Positions 1-6,815 of a stretch of 8,193 bases of DNA are shown in pieces. The notes beneath the pieces were generated by a model. It worked only from the letters and a program-made list of their open reading frames with translations, searched no databases and was not told where the DNA came from. Made by a program: the position numbers and the translations under genes. Within the stretch, counting starts at the first letter, position 1; each line of letters opens with the position of its first letter. Origin of the DNA: an uncultured Synechococcus sp. (GTDB taxonomy: Bacteria; Cyanobacteriota; Cyanobacteriia; PCC-6307; Cyanobiaceae); contig CAJWAH010000056.1 in assembly GCA_913020095.1 (NCBI GenBank), forward strand, positions 1-8,193, in the 5' to 3' direction.

Positions 1-266
1 TGCCCGGGGTGTTGATCGTCGAAGCCATGGCCCAAGTGGGCGGCTTGATCGTCACCCAGATGCCTGATCTGCCGAAGGGCTTGTTTGTTTTTGCTGGCAT
101 TGATGGGGTTCGTTTCCGCCGCCCGGTTGTGCCCGGCGATCAGTTGCGCATTACTTGTGAACTGCTCAGCCTCAAGCGTCAGCGCTTTGGCAAGGTGCGG
201 GCTGAAGCCACCGTTGATGGTGAGCTGGTCTGCTCTGGCGAGCTGATGTTCTCGTTGGTGGATTGA
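1..266 (+). CDS. fabZ: 3-hydroxyacyl-ACP dehydratase FabZ, 3' part only
   Basis: This is the C-terminal part of a hot-dog-fold dehydratase that converts (3R)-hydroxyacyl-ACP to trans-2-enoyl-ACP in type II fatty-acid synthesis in the cytosol. The window opens inside the gene: the reading frame is already open at base 3 ([11 protein letters not shown]), and the GTG at base 9 is an internal valine, not a start. That stretch is the conserved central helix of FabZ, and its Glu is the known catalytic acid. The partner histidine, in the HFPGHP motif, lies off the left edge. The remainder ([19 protein letters not shown], then a beta-rich end) also fits FabZ. The stop at 264-266 sits 2 bases before the lpxA ATG, giving the usual fabZ-lpxA order in which both enzymes draw on the hydroxyacyl-ACP pool. 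About 87 residues are visible. Confidence 0.95.
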   Translation, partial: PGVLIVEAMAQVGGLIVTQMPDLPKGLFVFAGIDGVRFRRPVVPGDQLRITCELLSLKRQRFGKVRAEATVDGELVCSGELMFSLVD

Positions 267-268
267 CG

Positions 269-1093
269 ATGGGCAGCTCCGCACTCGCTCCTCAGATTCA
301 TCCCACCGCGGTGGTTGATCCGGCGGCGCAGATTGACGGCGGCGTCAGCATTGGCCCCTATGCCGTGATCGGCCCCGAGGTGCGCATCGGCTCCGGCACC
401 TCGATTGGCCCCCATGTGGTGCTCGATGGCCGCGTGCGCCTGGGCCGTGACAACAAGATTTTTGCTGGGGCCTGCATCGGTCAGGAGCCCCAAGACCTCA
501 AGTACCGCGGAGCACCGACTGAGGTGGTGATTGGTAATCAGAACACCATCCGAGAGTGCGTCACGATCAACCGCGGCACCAACGAAGGTGAAATCACCCG
601 CATCGGTGATCGCAACTTGCTGATGGCCTACTGCCATCTCGGCCACCAATGCGAGCTGGCCAACGACATCATCATGTCCAATGCCATCCAGGTGGCGGGC
701 CATGTGGTGATTGAAGATCGTGCCGTGATTGGTGGTTGCTTGGGCATTCACCAATTCGTTCATATCGGTCGCATGGCCATGGTGGGCGGCATGACCCGCG
801 TGGACCGGGATGTGCCTCCTTTTTGTTTGGTGGAAGGACACCCAGGCCGGGTGCGTGGTTTGAATCGGGTAGGCCTGCGCCGCAGTGGCCTAGCCGAGCA
901 GCACGAAGGACGCGAGATGCGCCAGCTGCAGGAGATCTGGTCGCTGCTCTACCGCTCTGAGCATGTGATCGCTGAGGGCTTGAAGCTCGCTCGAGCGCAA
1001 GAGCTGCTCCCGGCGGCTGAACACCTCTGCTCGTTTTTGGAAGGATCGCTGACCAAGGGGCGCCGCGGCCCGATGCCAGCCGCGAGCCGCTAA
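269..1093 (+). CDS. lpxA: UDP-N-acetylglucosamine O-acyltransferase LpxA
   Basis: LpxA catalyses the first step of lipid A synthesis, moving a 3-hydroxyacyl chain from ACP to the 3-OH of UDP-GlcNAc in the cytosol. The 274 residues match the family's usual length. The first two thirds (about 10-190) are left-handed beta-helix hexapeptide repeats such as IGPYAVIGP, and the last third is the helical C-terminal domain. HLGHQC contains the catalytic histidine, about residue 126, and HQF follows near 161. The residue aligned with E. coli Gly173, the acyl-chain ruler, is Gly174 here, which fits a long (C14-like) acyl chain rather than C10; this is inferred from alignment from memory. I chose ATG 269 because GGTGG at 257-261 lies 7 bases upstream; the TTG at 263 is too close to it. 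The stop overlaps the lpxB start by one base (TAATG). Confidence 0.96.
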   Translation: MGSSALAPQIHPTAVVDPAAQIDGGVSIGPYAVIGPEVRIGSGTSIGPHVVLDGRVRLGRDNKIFAGACIGQEPQDLKYRGAPTEVVIGNQNTIRECVTINRGTNEGEITRIGDRNLLMAYCHLGHQCELANDIIMSNAIQVAGHVVIEDRAVIGGCLGIHQFVHIGRMAMVGGMTRVDRDVPPFCLVEGHPGRVRGLNRVGLRRSGLAEQHEGREMRQLQEIWSLLYRSEHVIAEGLKLARAQELLPAAEHLCSFLEGSLTKGRRGPMPAASR

Positions 1094-2271
1094 TGGTGCG
1101 CGTGCTGATCAGCACCGGTGAGGTGTCTGGTGATCTGCAAGGCAGCTTGTTGGTGGAGGCTCTCCACCGGCAGGCGGCAGCGCGCCAGATTCCCTTGGAG
1201 GTGTTGGCCCTCGGTGGCCCCCGCATGCAGGCCGCTGGCGCTGAGCTCCTTGCTGATACAGCGCCGCTGGGTTCGATTGGTCTTTTGGAGCATCTGCCCC
1301 AGGTGCTGCCAACGCTGAAGCTGCAGGCTCAGGTGAACCGCGAGCTGCTGCAGCGGCCGCCGGATGCCGTGGTGCTGATCGACTACATGGGCGCCAATGT
1401 GCGTTTGGGCAAGCGCTTGCGGCGACAGCTGCCTGAGGTGCCCATCACCTATTACATCGCTCCCCAGGAATGGGCCTGGAGCATGAACGATGGCGGCACC
1501 ACCAGCCTGCTGAAGTTCACTGATCGCATCCTGGCGATCTTTCCCGATGAGGCCTCGTTTTATGAGTCCCATGGAGCGGCGGTCACCTGGGTGGGCCATC
1601 CCCTGGTGGATTTGGCGGCTCATCAGCTGAGCCGCAGCGAAGGGCGCCAGCAGCTGGGTCTTGCTCCCGAAGGCCGCCTGCTGCTGCTGTTGCCGGCCTC
1701 CAGGCCGCAAGAGCTGAACTATCTGATGCCGGTGTTGGCCCAGGTGGCGGCCCAGCTGCAGGCCCGAGATCCCGATTTATCGGTGATCGTTCCAGCGGGC
1801 TTAAGCCGTTTTGAGCAGCCCTTGGCCGAGGCCCTTGAGGCTGCTGGGGTGCGCGGGCGAGTCATTCCCGCTGATCAAGCGGATGCCCTCAAGCCCGCCC
1901 TGTTTGGAGCGGCAGATTTGGCGCTTGGCAAGTCAGGCACCGTCAACCTGGAGCTGGCGTTGCAGGGGGTTCCCCAGGTGGTGGGCTATCGGGTCAGCCG
2001 GCTCACGGCTTGGGTGGCCCAGCATCTGCTGCGTTTCAAGGTGGAGCACATTTCGCCTGTGAACTTGCTGCTTAAAGAGCGCTTGGTGCCGGAGCTGCTG
2101 CAAGACAGCTTCACGGTGGATGAGTTTTTGGCCCAGGCTGTGCCGCTATTGGAAGACGAGTCATGCCGCGCCCGCGTGTTCGATGGCTACCAGCGGCTGC
2201 GGCAGACCCTGGGCAGCCCTGGGGTGACAGACCGCGCTGCAGCGGCCATCCTCGAGGCCATTCCCCAATGA
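1093..2271 (+). CDS. lpxB: Lipid A disaccharide synthase LpxB
   Basis: LpxB, a family GT19 glycosyltransferase acting at the inner face of the cytoplasmic membrane, joins UDP-2,3-diacylglucosamine to lipid X to form the lipid A disaccharide. Its 392 residues are full length. Visible motifs are ISTGEVSGD (residues 6-14, with Glu10), IDYMGAN (96-102, with Asp97), IAPQEWAW (122-129), LLPASRPQE (199-207, with Arg204) and [11 protein letters not shown] (280-290). Glu10, Asp97 and Arg204 align with residues important in the E. coli enzyme. The second acid of the E. coli IDAPDFN motif is replaced by Gly100, which may be a cyanobacterial lineage feature. The ATG overlaps the lpxA stop by one base and no strong Shine-Dalgarno is visible, so translation is probably coupled to lpxA. 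The stop overlaps the msrA ATG in an ATGA junction. Confidence 0.96.
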   Translation: MVRVLISTGEVSGDLQGSLLVEALHRQAAARQIPLEVLALGGPRMQAAGAELLADTAPLGSIGLLEHLPQVLPTLKLQAQVNRELLQRPPDAVVLIDYMGANVRLGKRLRRQLPEVPITYYIAPQEWAWSMNDGGTTSLLKFTDRILAIFPDEASFYESHGAAVTWVGHPLVDLAAHQLSRSEGRQQLGLAPEGRLLLLLPASRPQELNYLMPVLAQVAAQLQARDPDLSVIVPAGLSRFEQPLAEALEAAGVRGRVIPADQADALKPALFGAADLALGKSGTVNLELALQGVPQVVGYRVSRLTAWVAQHLLRFKVEHISPVNLLLKERLVPELLQDSFTVDEFLAQAVPLLEDESCRARVFDGYQRLRQTLGSPGVTDRAAAAILEAIPQ

Positions 2272-2933
2272 AGCGGCGATTGCTCTGGCTGCTGGCTTCT
2301 GTGTTGGTGGGGCTGGCATCTCTGCTGGGGCCAACCTCTGCTGTTTGGGCTGCTGATCCCCAGCAGGCGGTGTTTGCCGGGGGGTGTTTTTGGTGCCTTG
2401 AGCACGATCTCGAGGTGCTGCCTGGGGTGATCTCGGCTGAAAGCGGCTACTCCGGCGGCAGCACGGCCAATCCCACCTATCAACAGGTGAGCAGTGGCCG
2501 CACCGGCCATGCCGAGAGTGTGTTGGTGCGTTTTGACCCGGATCGCATCAGTTACGCCACCTTGCTGCGGGCCTTTTGGCGCAATGTGGATCCGTTGGAT
2601 GGCGAGGGTCAGTTCTGTGATCGCGGCAGCTCCTATCGCCCGGTGATCTTCACCGGCTCAGCCGATCAGCTGGAGCAGGCCAGCGAAAGTGAGCGCTTGG
2701 CGCGCCGAGAACTGGGAACCTCTGGGGCCTTGGCGGTGGCGATCGAACCGCTGAAGCGCTTCTGGCCGGCTGAGGACTATCACCAGGATTACGCCGAGCG
2801 CCAGGCGCTCACCTACAACTTCTACCGCTGGCGTTGCGGCCGTGATGCCCGGCTCGATGCGGTCTGGGGAGAGCAGGCGCGCTTGCCTGTGGTGTGGAAG
2901 ACCGCCCCTGCATTTCCTACAAACGCAGGCTAA
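2268..2933 (+). CDS. msrA: Exported peptide methionine-S-sulfoxide reductase MsrA
   Basis: MsrA reduces the S epimer of methionine sulfoxide in proteins. This 221-residue form carries a clear signal peptide: MKRR, a hydrophobic core at about 5-21, and a likely cleavage after AVWA (residue 28). It probably works in the periplasm or thylakoid lumen rather than the cytosol. GGCFWC (38-43) holds catalytic Cys40 and a second cysteine, Cys43. GHAE (80-83) holds the conserved Glu. Cys117 (FCDRG) and Cys190 (RWRCGRD) are further candidates for disulfide relay. ATG 2268 is chosen because it lies in the ATGA overlap with the lpxB stop, has GAGG at 2254-2257, and begins the signal peptide directly; upstream in-frame codons belong to lpxB in another frame. 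Its place in an lpx operon suggests an envelope-maintenance role. Confidence 0.95.
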   Translation: MKRRLLWLLASVLVGLASLLGPTSAVWAADPQQAVFAGGCFWCLEHDLEVLPGVISAESGYSGGSTANPTYQQVSSGRTGHAESVLVRFDPDRISYATLLRAFWRNVDPLDGEGQFCDRGSSYRPVIFTGSADQLEQASESERLARRELGTSGALAVAIEPLKRFWPAEDYHQDYAERQALTYNFYRWRCGRDARLDAVWGEQARLPVVWKTAPAFPTNAG

Positions 2934-2958
2934 GTTGCGGGCAGACCGCGGAGGTGGA

Positions 2959-3150
2959 ATGTATCTGCTGACCATTCGCGAGGGATTGTCGACCCGTTAC
3001 ATCGGTCCATACGAGAGCCCTAAGCACGCAGCAGATGACCTCGACCGTCTGCTTGAGAACTGTGATGACCGGGCGCGCTGGCAGATCCACGAGCTGCAAT
3101 CGCCGGCCTCGCTGAGCGATCAGCAAGAAGCGCAGCCTGTGGTGGCCTAA
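2959..3150 (+). CDS. Small unknown protein (63 aa) at the end of the lpx operon
   Basis: I do not recognise a named family. The 63-residue product begins MYLLTIREGLSTRYIGPYES and continues into a charged helix (about residues 23-36, DDLDRLL), a short WQIHEL strand and a polar tail ending QPVVA. A strand, a GPYES turn and then a helix rich in Ala, Asp and Leu make a compact alpha/beta layout, loosely like half of a SPOR-type repeat; that comparison is only by eye. There is no signal peptide or membrane span. ATG 2959 is preferred because GGAGGT at 2950-2955 precedes it, although the spacing is short at 3 bases. The gene lies 25 bases after msrA, so it is probably co-transcribed. Its stop runs into the stop region of the convergent gene on the other strand. 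Confidence 0.78.
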   Translation: MYLLTIREGLSTRYIGPYESPKHAADDLDRLLENCDDRARWQIHELQSPASLSDQQEAQPVVA

Positions 3151-3170
3151 GGCCTCGGGTAGCCCCTGAG
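3144..3170. terminator. Possible weak bidirectional hairpin between convergent genes
   Basis: Two small inverted repeats sit at the convergent junction: GGCC-TAA-GGCC (3144-3154), and CTCGGG-TAGC-CCC-T-GAG (3154-3170), a 6-pair stem with one bulge. They overlap each other and the coding ends. No T-run follows on either strand, so this is not a textbook intrinsic terminator. It is listed only because the junction needs transcription to end in both directions and nothing better is visible. Confidence 0.25.
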
Positions 3171-3377
3171 CAAGCCACTTTCAATCATCAAGCCGATGCC
3201 TGCATTGATGCAGATCAGGCTCAAGGTGCCGATCCAAAACCACGGCTCTGGTGGTGTTGAGCCGCGCCGCACCACCGCTTCGCCAAACAGGCAAAGCCCC
3301 GCTGGCAGGAGCAGAACTCCCACTTGAGCCCGCAGGTACCACTGCCATTTGGGGCTGATTCGGCGCCGCGCAGCCAT
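3147..3377 (-). CDS. Small two-span membrane protein (76 aa), unknown function
   Basis: I cannot name this protein with confidence. A basic start (MAARRRISPKWQWYLR) leads into a first membrane segment (about residues 18-33), a charged loop (EAVVRRGSTPPEP, 33-45) and a second segment (about 46-65), ending in a short basic tail. That predicts a small inner- or thylakoid-membrane protein with both ends on the same side; the many arginines at the N-terminus suggest the cytosolic side. The pattern resembles small cyanobacterial DUF families such as DUF3188, but that is a guess. ATG 3377 is the only sensible start; no clear Shine-Dalgarno precedes it. It starts 24 bases after the sigma-factor stop, so it is probably on the same transcript. 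Its stop overlaps the end of the convergent 63-residue gene by 4 bases. Confidence 0.75.
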   Translation of the reverse strand: MAARRRISPKWQWYLRAQVGVLLLPAGLCLFGEAVVRRGSTPPEPWFWIGTLSLICINAGIGLMIESGLLRGYPRP

Positions 3378-3401
3378 GCCATCGCGCTGAGGGATTTCAA
3401 C

Positions 3402-4283
3402 CTACGCCGCTGCCGTTTGTGCTTCAGCGCAGCGGCGCAGCTTGCGTAGGGCGTTGTGCTCCAGCTGCCGTGTGCGTTCGCGGCTGATGCCAAAGCGTTC
3501 AGCCAGCTGTTGGTAGGGGGTGCGTTCGTCGCTATGGCGCGCTCGCACCACGGTGGCCTCGCGCTCGCTCAAGCCAGCGCTGCTCAACAGTCCTGTCAGC
3601 TGTTCGCTGCGCAGGGTTTGCTCCAGCTGCTCCATCGGGCTGGTGCGGTCGTCTTCCAGTAGGTCCACCAGGCTGCCGTGGTCGGGGTCTGAGCCCATCG
3701 GGGTGTCGAGGGAACAGCCGCGGCTGAGCAGCTGCGCACGCTCGAGCTCGTGGAGTTGGTCAACGCGTTCGCCCATGGCTTCGGCCAGCTCCTCTGGCTT
3801 GGGTTGGCGTCCCAGCTCTTGGCTGAGCCGCCCGTGTGTGCTGCGCAGTCGCCCCAACCGCTCGCTCACCCGGCAGGGCAGCCGCAGGGCTGGGGTTTGC
3901 AGCTGAATCGCCCGCTGTAGGGCCTGCTTGATCCACCAATAGGCGTAGGTGCTGAAGCGGTAGCCGGTGCTGGGGTCGTATTTCTCGGCGGCGCGCTGCA
4001 GGCCAATCGAGCCCTCCTGCACCAAATCCTCCATGGCCAAGCCGCGCAGGTGCTGTTTTTTGGCTAGGTGCACCACCAACCGCAGGTTGGCTTGCACCAG
4101 CCGTCCTCGGGCCCTGAGTCCACGCTTTTGCACTTCCGCTGGCGCTTTCTCAGGGCCGCCAGGGTGGTCCTGCCAGGCGCGCACTTGGCGCCCCAGGCTC
4201 ACCTCTTCCTCGGGGCTTAAGAGGGCATGACGGCCGATGCCATTGAGCATCCAGCCAAAGCAATCGTTGCTGCCTTTCACCAT
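3402..4283 (-). CDS. Group 2 (RpoD-like) alternative sigma-70 factor
   Basis: A sigma-70 factor that directs RNA polymerase to a promoter subset. The 293 residues contain region 1.2 (about 8-38, LLSPEEEVSLGRQV), region 2 (about 58-128, with ANLRLVV, DLVQEGSIGL and YRFSTYAYWWIKQAL), region 3 (about 132-185) and region 4 (about 225-286), whose helix-turn-helix ends in ISRERTRQLEHNALRKLRR. There is no long region 1.1, which fits group 2. The -35 reading residues of region 4.2 (RERTRQ) look standard. The -10 and extended -10 segment is unusual: LQTPALRLPCRVSE (128-141) replaces the common QSRTIRLPVHxxE. ATG 4283 is chosen over the adjacent GTG 4286 because AAGGAG lies 7 bases upstream. It follows an 89-base gap after the 99-residue gene, the longest gap within this block. 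Which cyanobacterial Sig it matches cannot be settled here. Confidence 0.93.
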   Translation of the reverse strand: MVKGSNDCFGWMLNGIGRHALLSPEEEVSLGRQVRAWQDHPGGPEKAPAEVQKRGLRARGRLVQANLRLVVHLAKKQHLRGLAMEDLVQEGSIGLQRAAEKYDPSTGYRFSTYAYWWIKQALQRAIQLQTPALRLPCRVSERLGRLRSTHGRLSQELGRQPKPEELAEAMGERVDQLHELERAQLLSRGCSLDTPMGSDPDHGSLVDLLEDDRTSPMEQLEQTLRSEQLTGLLSSAGLSEREATVVRARHSDERTPYQQLAERFGISRERTRQLEHNALRKLRRCAEAQTAAA

Positions 4284-4372
4284 CACCGCGCTCCTTGCGG
4301 CTCTCCCTTCACGGTGAAACGCTCAGTCGTTTGGGGCGATGGGGAGAACCGGACGGTTTGGTTCGGCTCTCC
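4284..4372 (-). promoter_or_regulatory. Leader of the sigma-factor gene with two small inverted repeats
   Basis: This 89-base gap is the only sizeable space inside the minus-strand block, so it is the likeliest site of an internal promoter for the sigma gene. It holds the gene's AAGGAG ribosome site (4291-4296 on the plus-strand coordinates), an inverted repeat TTCAC-C-GTGAA (4309-4319) and another, AACCG-GA-CGGTT (4347-4358). I see no convincing -35/-10 pair. The repeats could be operators or chance; their arms are only 5 bases. Confidence 0.25.
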
Positions 4373-4672
4373 TCAGGAGTCGAGCGGTTGATGCAGCGTT
4401 TCCAGGCTGAGGGCCTCCTCCTCTTGGCGCCAGAGCTGGCAAGCGGGGCTGAAGGCTTCAGGGAAGGCGTGGTTGGCCAGATCCATTGTCAGGTGATGGC
4501 GCACGCGCAGGTTGGGAATCACCGGCTCGAGGATCTCCTCGGCTTCCCGTTGGAAGCGCTGCCAATCGGCCACAGCGGCTTCGCAAGCTCTGCCGACATC
4601 GCCATCCCACTGGCTCGGACTGGTGTCCTCGAACCAGAAGGCGCTGTGGTCAGAGCTGGTGGGCTGAAACAA
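4373..4672 (-). CDS. Unknown protein (99 aa) immediately downstream of pepA, TTG start
   Basis: I do not recognise a named family. The product is soluble, acidic and rich in aromatic residues, with predicted helices around residues 26-48 (RACEAAVADWQRFQREAEEI), then EPVIPNLRVRHHLTMDLAN (49-67) and FSPACQLWRQEEEAL (74-88). Its amino-acid make-up looks protein-like, unlike the arginine- and serine-rich translations of antisense frames nearby. The frame has no ATG or GTG near its beginning: the stop codon of pepA is in the same frame, and the first usable start is TTG 4672, 21 bases beyond it. No good Shine-Dalgarno is visible, so translation may depend on ribosomes finishing pepA. The PepA C-terminus is complete, so this is not a broken-off PepA domain. 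Its start is the least certain in the window. Confidence 0.68.
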   Translation of the reverse strand: MFQPTSSDHSAFWFEDTSPSQWDGDVGRACEAAVADWQRFQREAEEILEPVIPNLRVRHHLTMDLANHAFPEAFSPACQLWRQEEEALSLETLHQPLDS

Positions 4673-4693
4673 CGTATAAACACCGGAGGTGGA

Positions 4694-6199
4694 TCACCCC
4701 TGGCTTAACCCTTCCTTCGCATCAGCAGCAACCGCCTGGCACCACTCCACCAGGGTGCGGACGCCGTAGCCGGTGGCGCCAGAGGGATCGGTGCTGCGGC
4801 CCTTGTCGCTCCAGACCGGTCCGGCGATGTCGATGTGGGCCCAGGGGATCTCAGGTTTGACGAACTCCTTGAGGAACAGGGCTGCGGTGATCGAGCCACC
4901 GGGACGGGGGCCAGTGTTTTTCATATCGGCCAGTCCGCTCTTGAGCCCGTCTTTGTAGGAGCTCTGCAGTGGCATGCGCCAGAGCCCTTCGCCGGCGCGA
5001 TGGGCGGCATCACTCAGCTGTTGGGCCAGGCCATCGTCGGGGCTCCAGTAGCCAGCGATTTCATCGCCCAGGGCAATCACGCAGGCCCCGGTGAGGGTGG
5101 CCAAATCAACGATGGCATCAGGCTCCAGGCCGCAGGCATAGACCAGGGCATCGGCCAGGGTGAGGCGCCCTTCAGCGTCGGTGTTGTTGATCTCGATGGT
5201 TTTGCCATTGGAGGCCGTCACGATGGCGCCGGGGTAGATCGCCTCAGCGCTGACCATGTTTTCGGTGGCTGCGCTGATCACATGGATCTCCAGCCCCTCA
5301 AGCTTGAGTTCCGCCAGGGTGCGGGCCGCTCCAAGCACCGCGCCGCAGCCGCCCATGTCGAACTTCATCAGCTCGATCTGGCTGCCGCCCACCTTGAGGT
5401 TGTAGCCGCCGGAATCAAAGGTGAGGCCTTTGCCCACCAAGGCCAGCTTGCGCTTGACAGGGCCTTGCGGGCGAATCACCAGGTGCAGGAACCGCGGCGG
5501 GATGCTGGCCCCTTGGGCCACGGCCAAATAGGCCCCCATGCCGCGTTCGCGGCACGCCGCTTCATCGAGAACGGTGAGCTCGCAGCCAAATTGATCAGCG
5601 ATGGAGCGGGCGGTGGCTTCCAGGCTCAGGGAATTCACCACATTGGGCGGGGCCGCCACCAACTCGCGGGCCAGCATCACGCCTTGGCAAATGGCTTCCT
5701 GCTGCGCCAGCTGTTGATCCAGCTCGCTGGCTAGGCCCTGCAGCACGATCTCGCCGGGATCCAGGCTGGGCTTGTTCTCACTGCGGAAGCGCTCGTCTTT
5801 GTAGAGAGCGAGCCGGCAGCCCTGCATCAGGGCCGTGAGGGCTTGATCGGGGGCAAAGGCTTCCAGGGGTAAGCCCAGCGCCAGTGCCTTGAGGTTGGAA
5901 CCGCGGCTGGCCAGGGCCAGGCTGGCGGCGGCTTTACGCAGCGCCAGGCCGTCAAAGCCGTCTGGCTCGCCCAAGCCGCTAATGATCACCAGCGATGGCT
6001 GCTGGCCAGGAAAGCTGAAGCTGTGCTTCTCACCGCCTTTGGCTTTGAACTCGCGCTGCTCCAGCAGCAGCTCCAACTGGGAGGCCAGCGCTGGCAGCAG
6101 GGCGGCCAACTGCTGCTGCCAGCTGCTGCTGAATAGGCCCAGGGCCACACCATCACAGCCGAGCTCCGCCAGGGGAGCGGAACTGCAGCGGAAGTTCAT
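4694..6199 (-). CDS. pepA: Leucyl aminopeptidase PepA (M17 family)
   Basis: A cytosolic two-metal aminopeptidase that trims N-terminal residues from peptides, usually as a hexamer. The 501 residues are typical for the family. The first third (about 1-170) is the variable N-terminal domain, and the rest is the catalytic domain. Metal and active-site residues are all visible: Lys257 and Asp262 (GKGLTFDSGG), Lys269, Asp281 (KFDMGG), and Asp341, Glu343 and Arg345 in the M17 signature NTDAEGRL (339-346). The C-terminus ends normally after ATGYGVRTLVEW. ATG 6199 begins MNFRCSSAPL; no strong Shine-Dalgarno is seen. It lies 45 bases after the GIY-YIG gene stop and 21 bases before the TTG-started small gene, which shares its frame. 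Some bacterial PepA proteins also bind DNA; nothing here shows that for this one. Confidence 0.97.
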   Translation of the reverse strand: MNFRCSSAPLAELGCDGVALGLFSSSWQQQLAALLPALASQLELLLEQREFKAKGGEKHSFSFPGQQPSLVIISGLGEPDGFDGLALRKAAASLALASRGSNLKALALGLPLEAFAPDQALTALMQGCRLALYKDERFRSENKPSLDPGEIVLQGLASELDQQLAQQEAICQGVMLARELVAAPPNVVNSLSLEATARSIADQFGCELTVLDEAACRERGMGAYLAVAQGASIPPRFLHLVIRPQGPVKRKLALVGKGLTFDSGGYNLKVGGSQIELMKFDMGGCGAVLGAARTLAELKLEGLEIHVISAATENMVSAEAIYPGAIVTASNGKTIEINNTDAEGRLTLADALVYACGLEPDAIVDLATLTGACVIALGDEIAGYWSPDDGLAQQLSDAAHRAGEGLWRMPLQSSYKDGLKSGLADMKNTGPRPGGSITAALFLKEFVKPEIPWAHIDIAGPVWSDKGRSTDPSGATGYGVRTLVEWCQAVAADAKEGLSQG

Positions 6200-6244
6200 G
6201 ACGGCGCAACGGATTGATCGCGCGATCGTACCGGTGCCGCCTAA
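6200..6244 (-). promoter_or_regulatory. pepA upstream gap with a 12-base perfect palindrome and possible -10
   Basis: The 45-base gap before pepA contains GATCGCGCGATC (6216-6227), a perfect palindrome, and, overlapping it on the minus strand, TACGAT (6230-6225), a plausible -10 box that would give a leader of about 20 bases. No -35 match stands at the proper distance. A protein bound at the palindrome would cover the proposed start site. The sequence resembles, but is not, the cyanobacterial HIP1 octamer GCGATCGC. Confidence 0.25.
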
Positions 6245-6814
6245 TTAGTGGAGGTCGCTCTGGAACGGTGTCTGCCAGCGCTGGCGGCACTCCTTGTTAA
6301 ACGGCGGCAGCCAATGGCGAATCTGCTGCTGCTCCACGCGCCTGCGCGCGCGCGCCTCAGCCGGGGCATCACACCAGAAGCGGATCGTGAAGCGTGGCTG
6401 CTGACCACAGCGCACCAGGGCTTCGCCGTAGGCCGCCAAATACGACTTGCAATCGTGCTCACCCTTCCAGCGGCGGTCGGCCTGGCAGGTTTCCCCCACA
6501 TAGAGCAGCAGCTCCTGGCCGTCGCCGCGGCTGTGGTCGAACACGAAATAGAGGGCAGCCCCCTGTTGCAGCGAGTCTGGCCAGCGCCAGAACAGCAGGT
6601 GTTGTGGGGGCAGGCTCAAGGGCTCCGGTGGCGCCGCGCTCGGTTCGTGTTGGCCGAACAAGCTGCCCTGGGCGTTGCTGCTGGGCTGCTGGCGCTGCTG
6701 CTGTTGAAAGGCCAACACCCGCTGCTGCCAATCCGCCAGCACCTCAGGGCTCAGGGGTAGCTCTGCATCGGGCTGCAGGCCGGCTTGGGGTGTGAACAGA
6801 TCGAACTGGCGCAT
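6245..6814 (-). CDS. GIY-YIG nuclease-fold protein
   Basis: A 189-residue protein with a C-terminal GIY-YIG domain, the fold found in UvrC and homing endonucleases that cuts DNA by a one-metal mechanism. The core residues are in place: a GIY-like strand (LYF, 88-90), YVGET (105-109), Arg114/115 in DRRWKGEH, His120, metal-binding Glu161 and Asn173 in PPFNKE. It therefore looks catalytically competent. The N-terminal half is a leader (MRQFDLFTPQ) and a Gln/Pro-rich stretch (about 25-72), probably flexible. ATG 6814 is chosen because it lies one base after the stop of the HhH gene (TGA-G-ATG), indicating coupled translation; a TTG further upstream would overlap that gene. The substrate is unknown. 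The neighbour suggests work on branched or damaged DNA. Confidence 0.85.
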   Translation of the reverse strand: MRQFDLFTPQAGLQPDAELPLSPEVLADWQQRVLAFQQQQRQQPSSNAQGSLFGQHEPSAAPPEPLSLPPQHLLFWRWPDSLQQGAALYFVFDHSRGDGQELLLYVGETCQADRRWKGEHDCKSYLAAYGEALVRCGQQPRFTIRFWCDAPAEARARRRVEQQQIRHWLPPFNKECRQRWQTPFQSDLH

Positions 6815-6815
6815 C

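Noticed and set aside
179..841. A 220-codon minus-strand frame antisense to lpxA
   Set aside because: It is His/Ala-rich, has no recognisable motif and sits opposite a confident gene.
672..1710. Minus-strand frames of 184 and 206 codons antisense to lpxA and lpxB
   Set aside because: They are shadows of real genes with low-complexity Gln, Arg and Pro content.
2163..2267. A 35-residue N-terminal extension of MsrA
   Set aside because: It is Pro/Arg-rich, lies in another frame of lpxB and would bury the signal peptide.
4369..4379. CTCCT-C-AGGAG inverted repeat at the end of the 99-residue gene as a terminator
   Set aside because: It has a one-base loop and no T-run, and overlaps the stop codon, so it is unlikely to end transcription.
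4835..5734. A 299-codon open frame on the plus strand, antisense to pepA
   Set aside because: It lies wholly opposite a well-supported M17 gene. Its translation is a Gly/Ala/His-rich string without domain logic, as GC-rich antisense frames commonly give.
6660..6730. Runs of CTG/CAG-like triplets as a possible microsatellite
   Set aside because: The units are interrupted and explained by a Gln-rich stretch and leucine/glutamine codon choice in the GIY-YIG leader.
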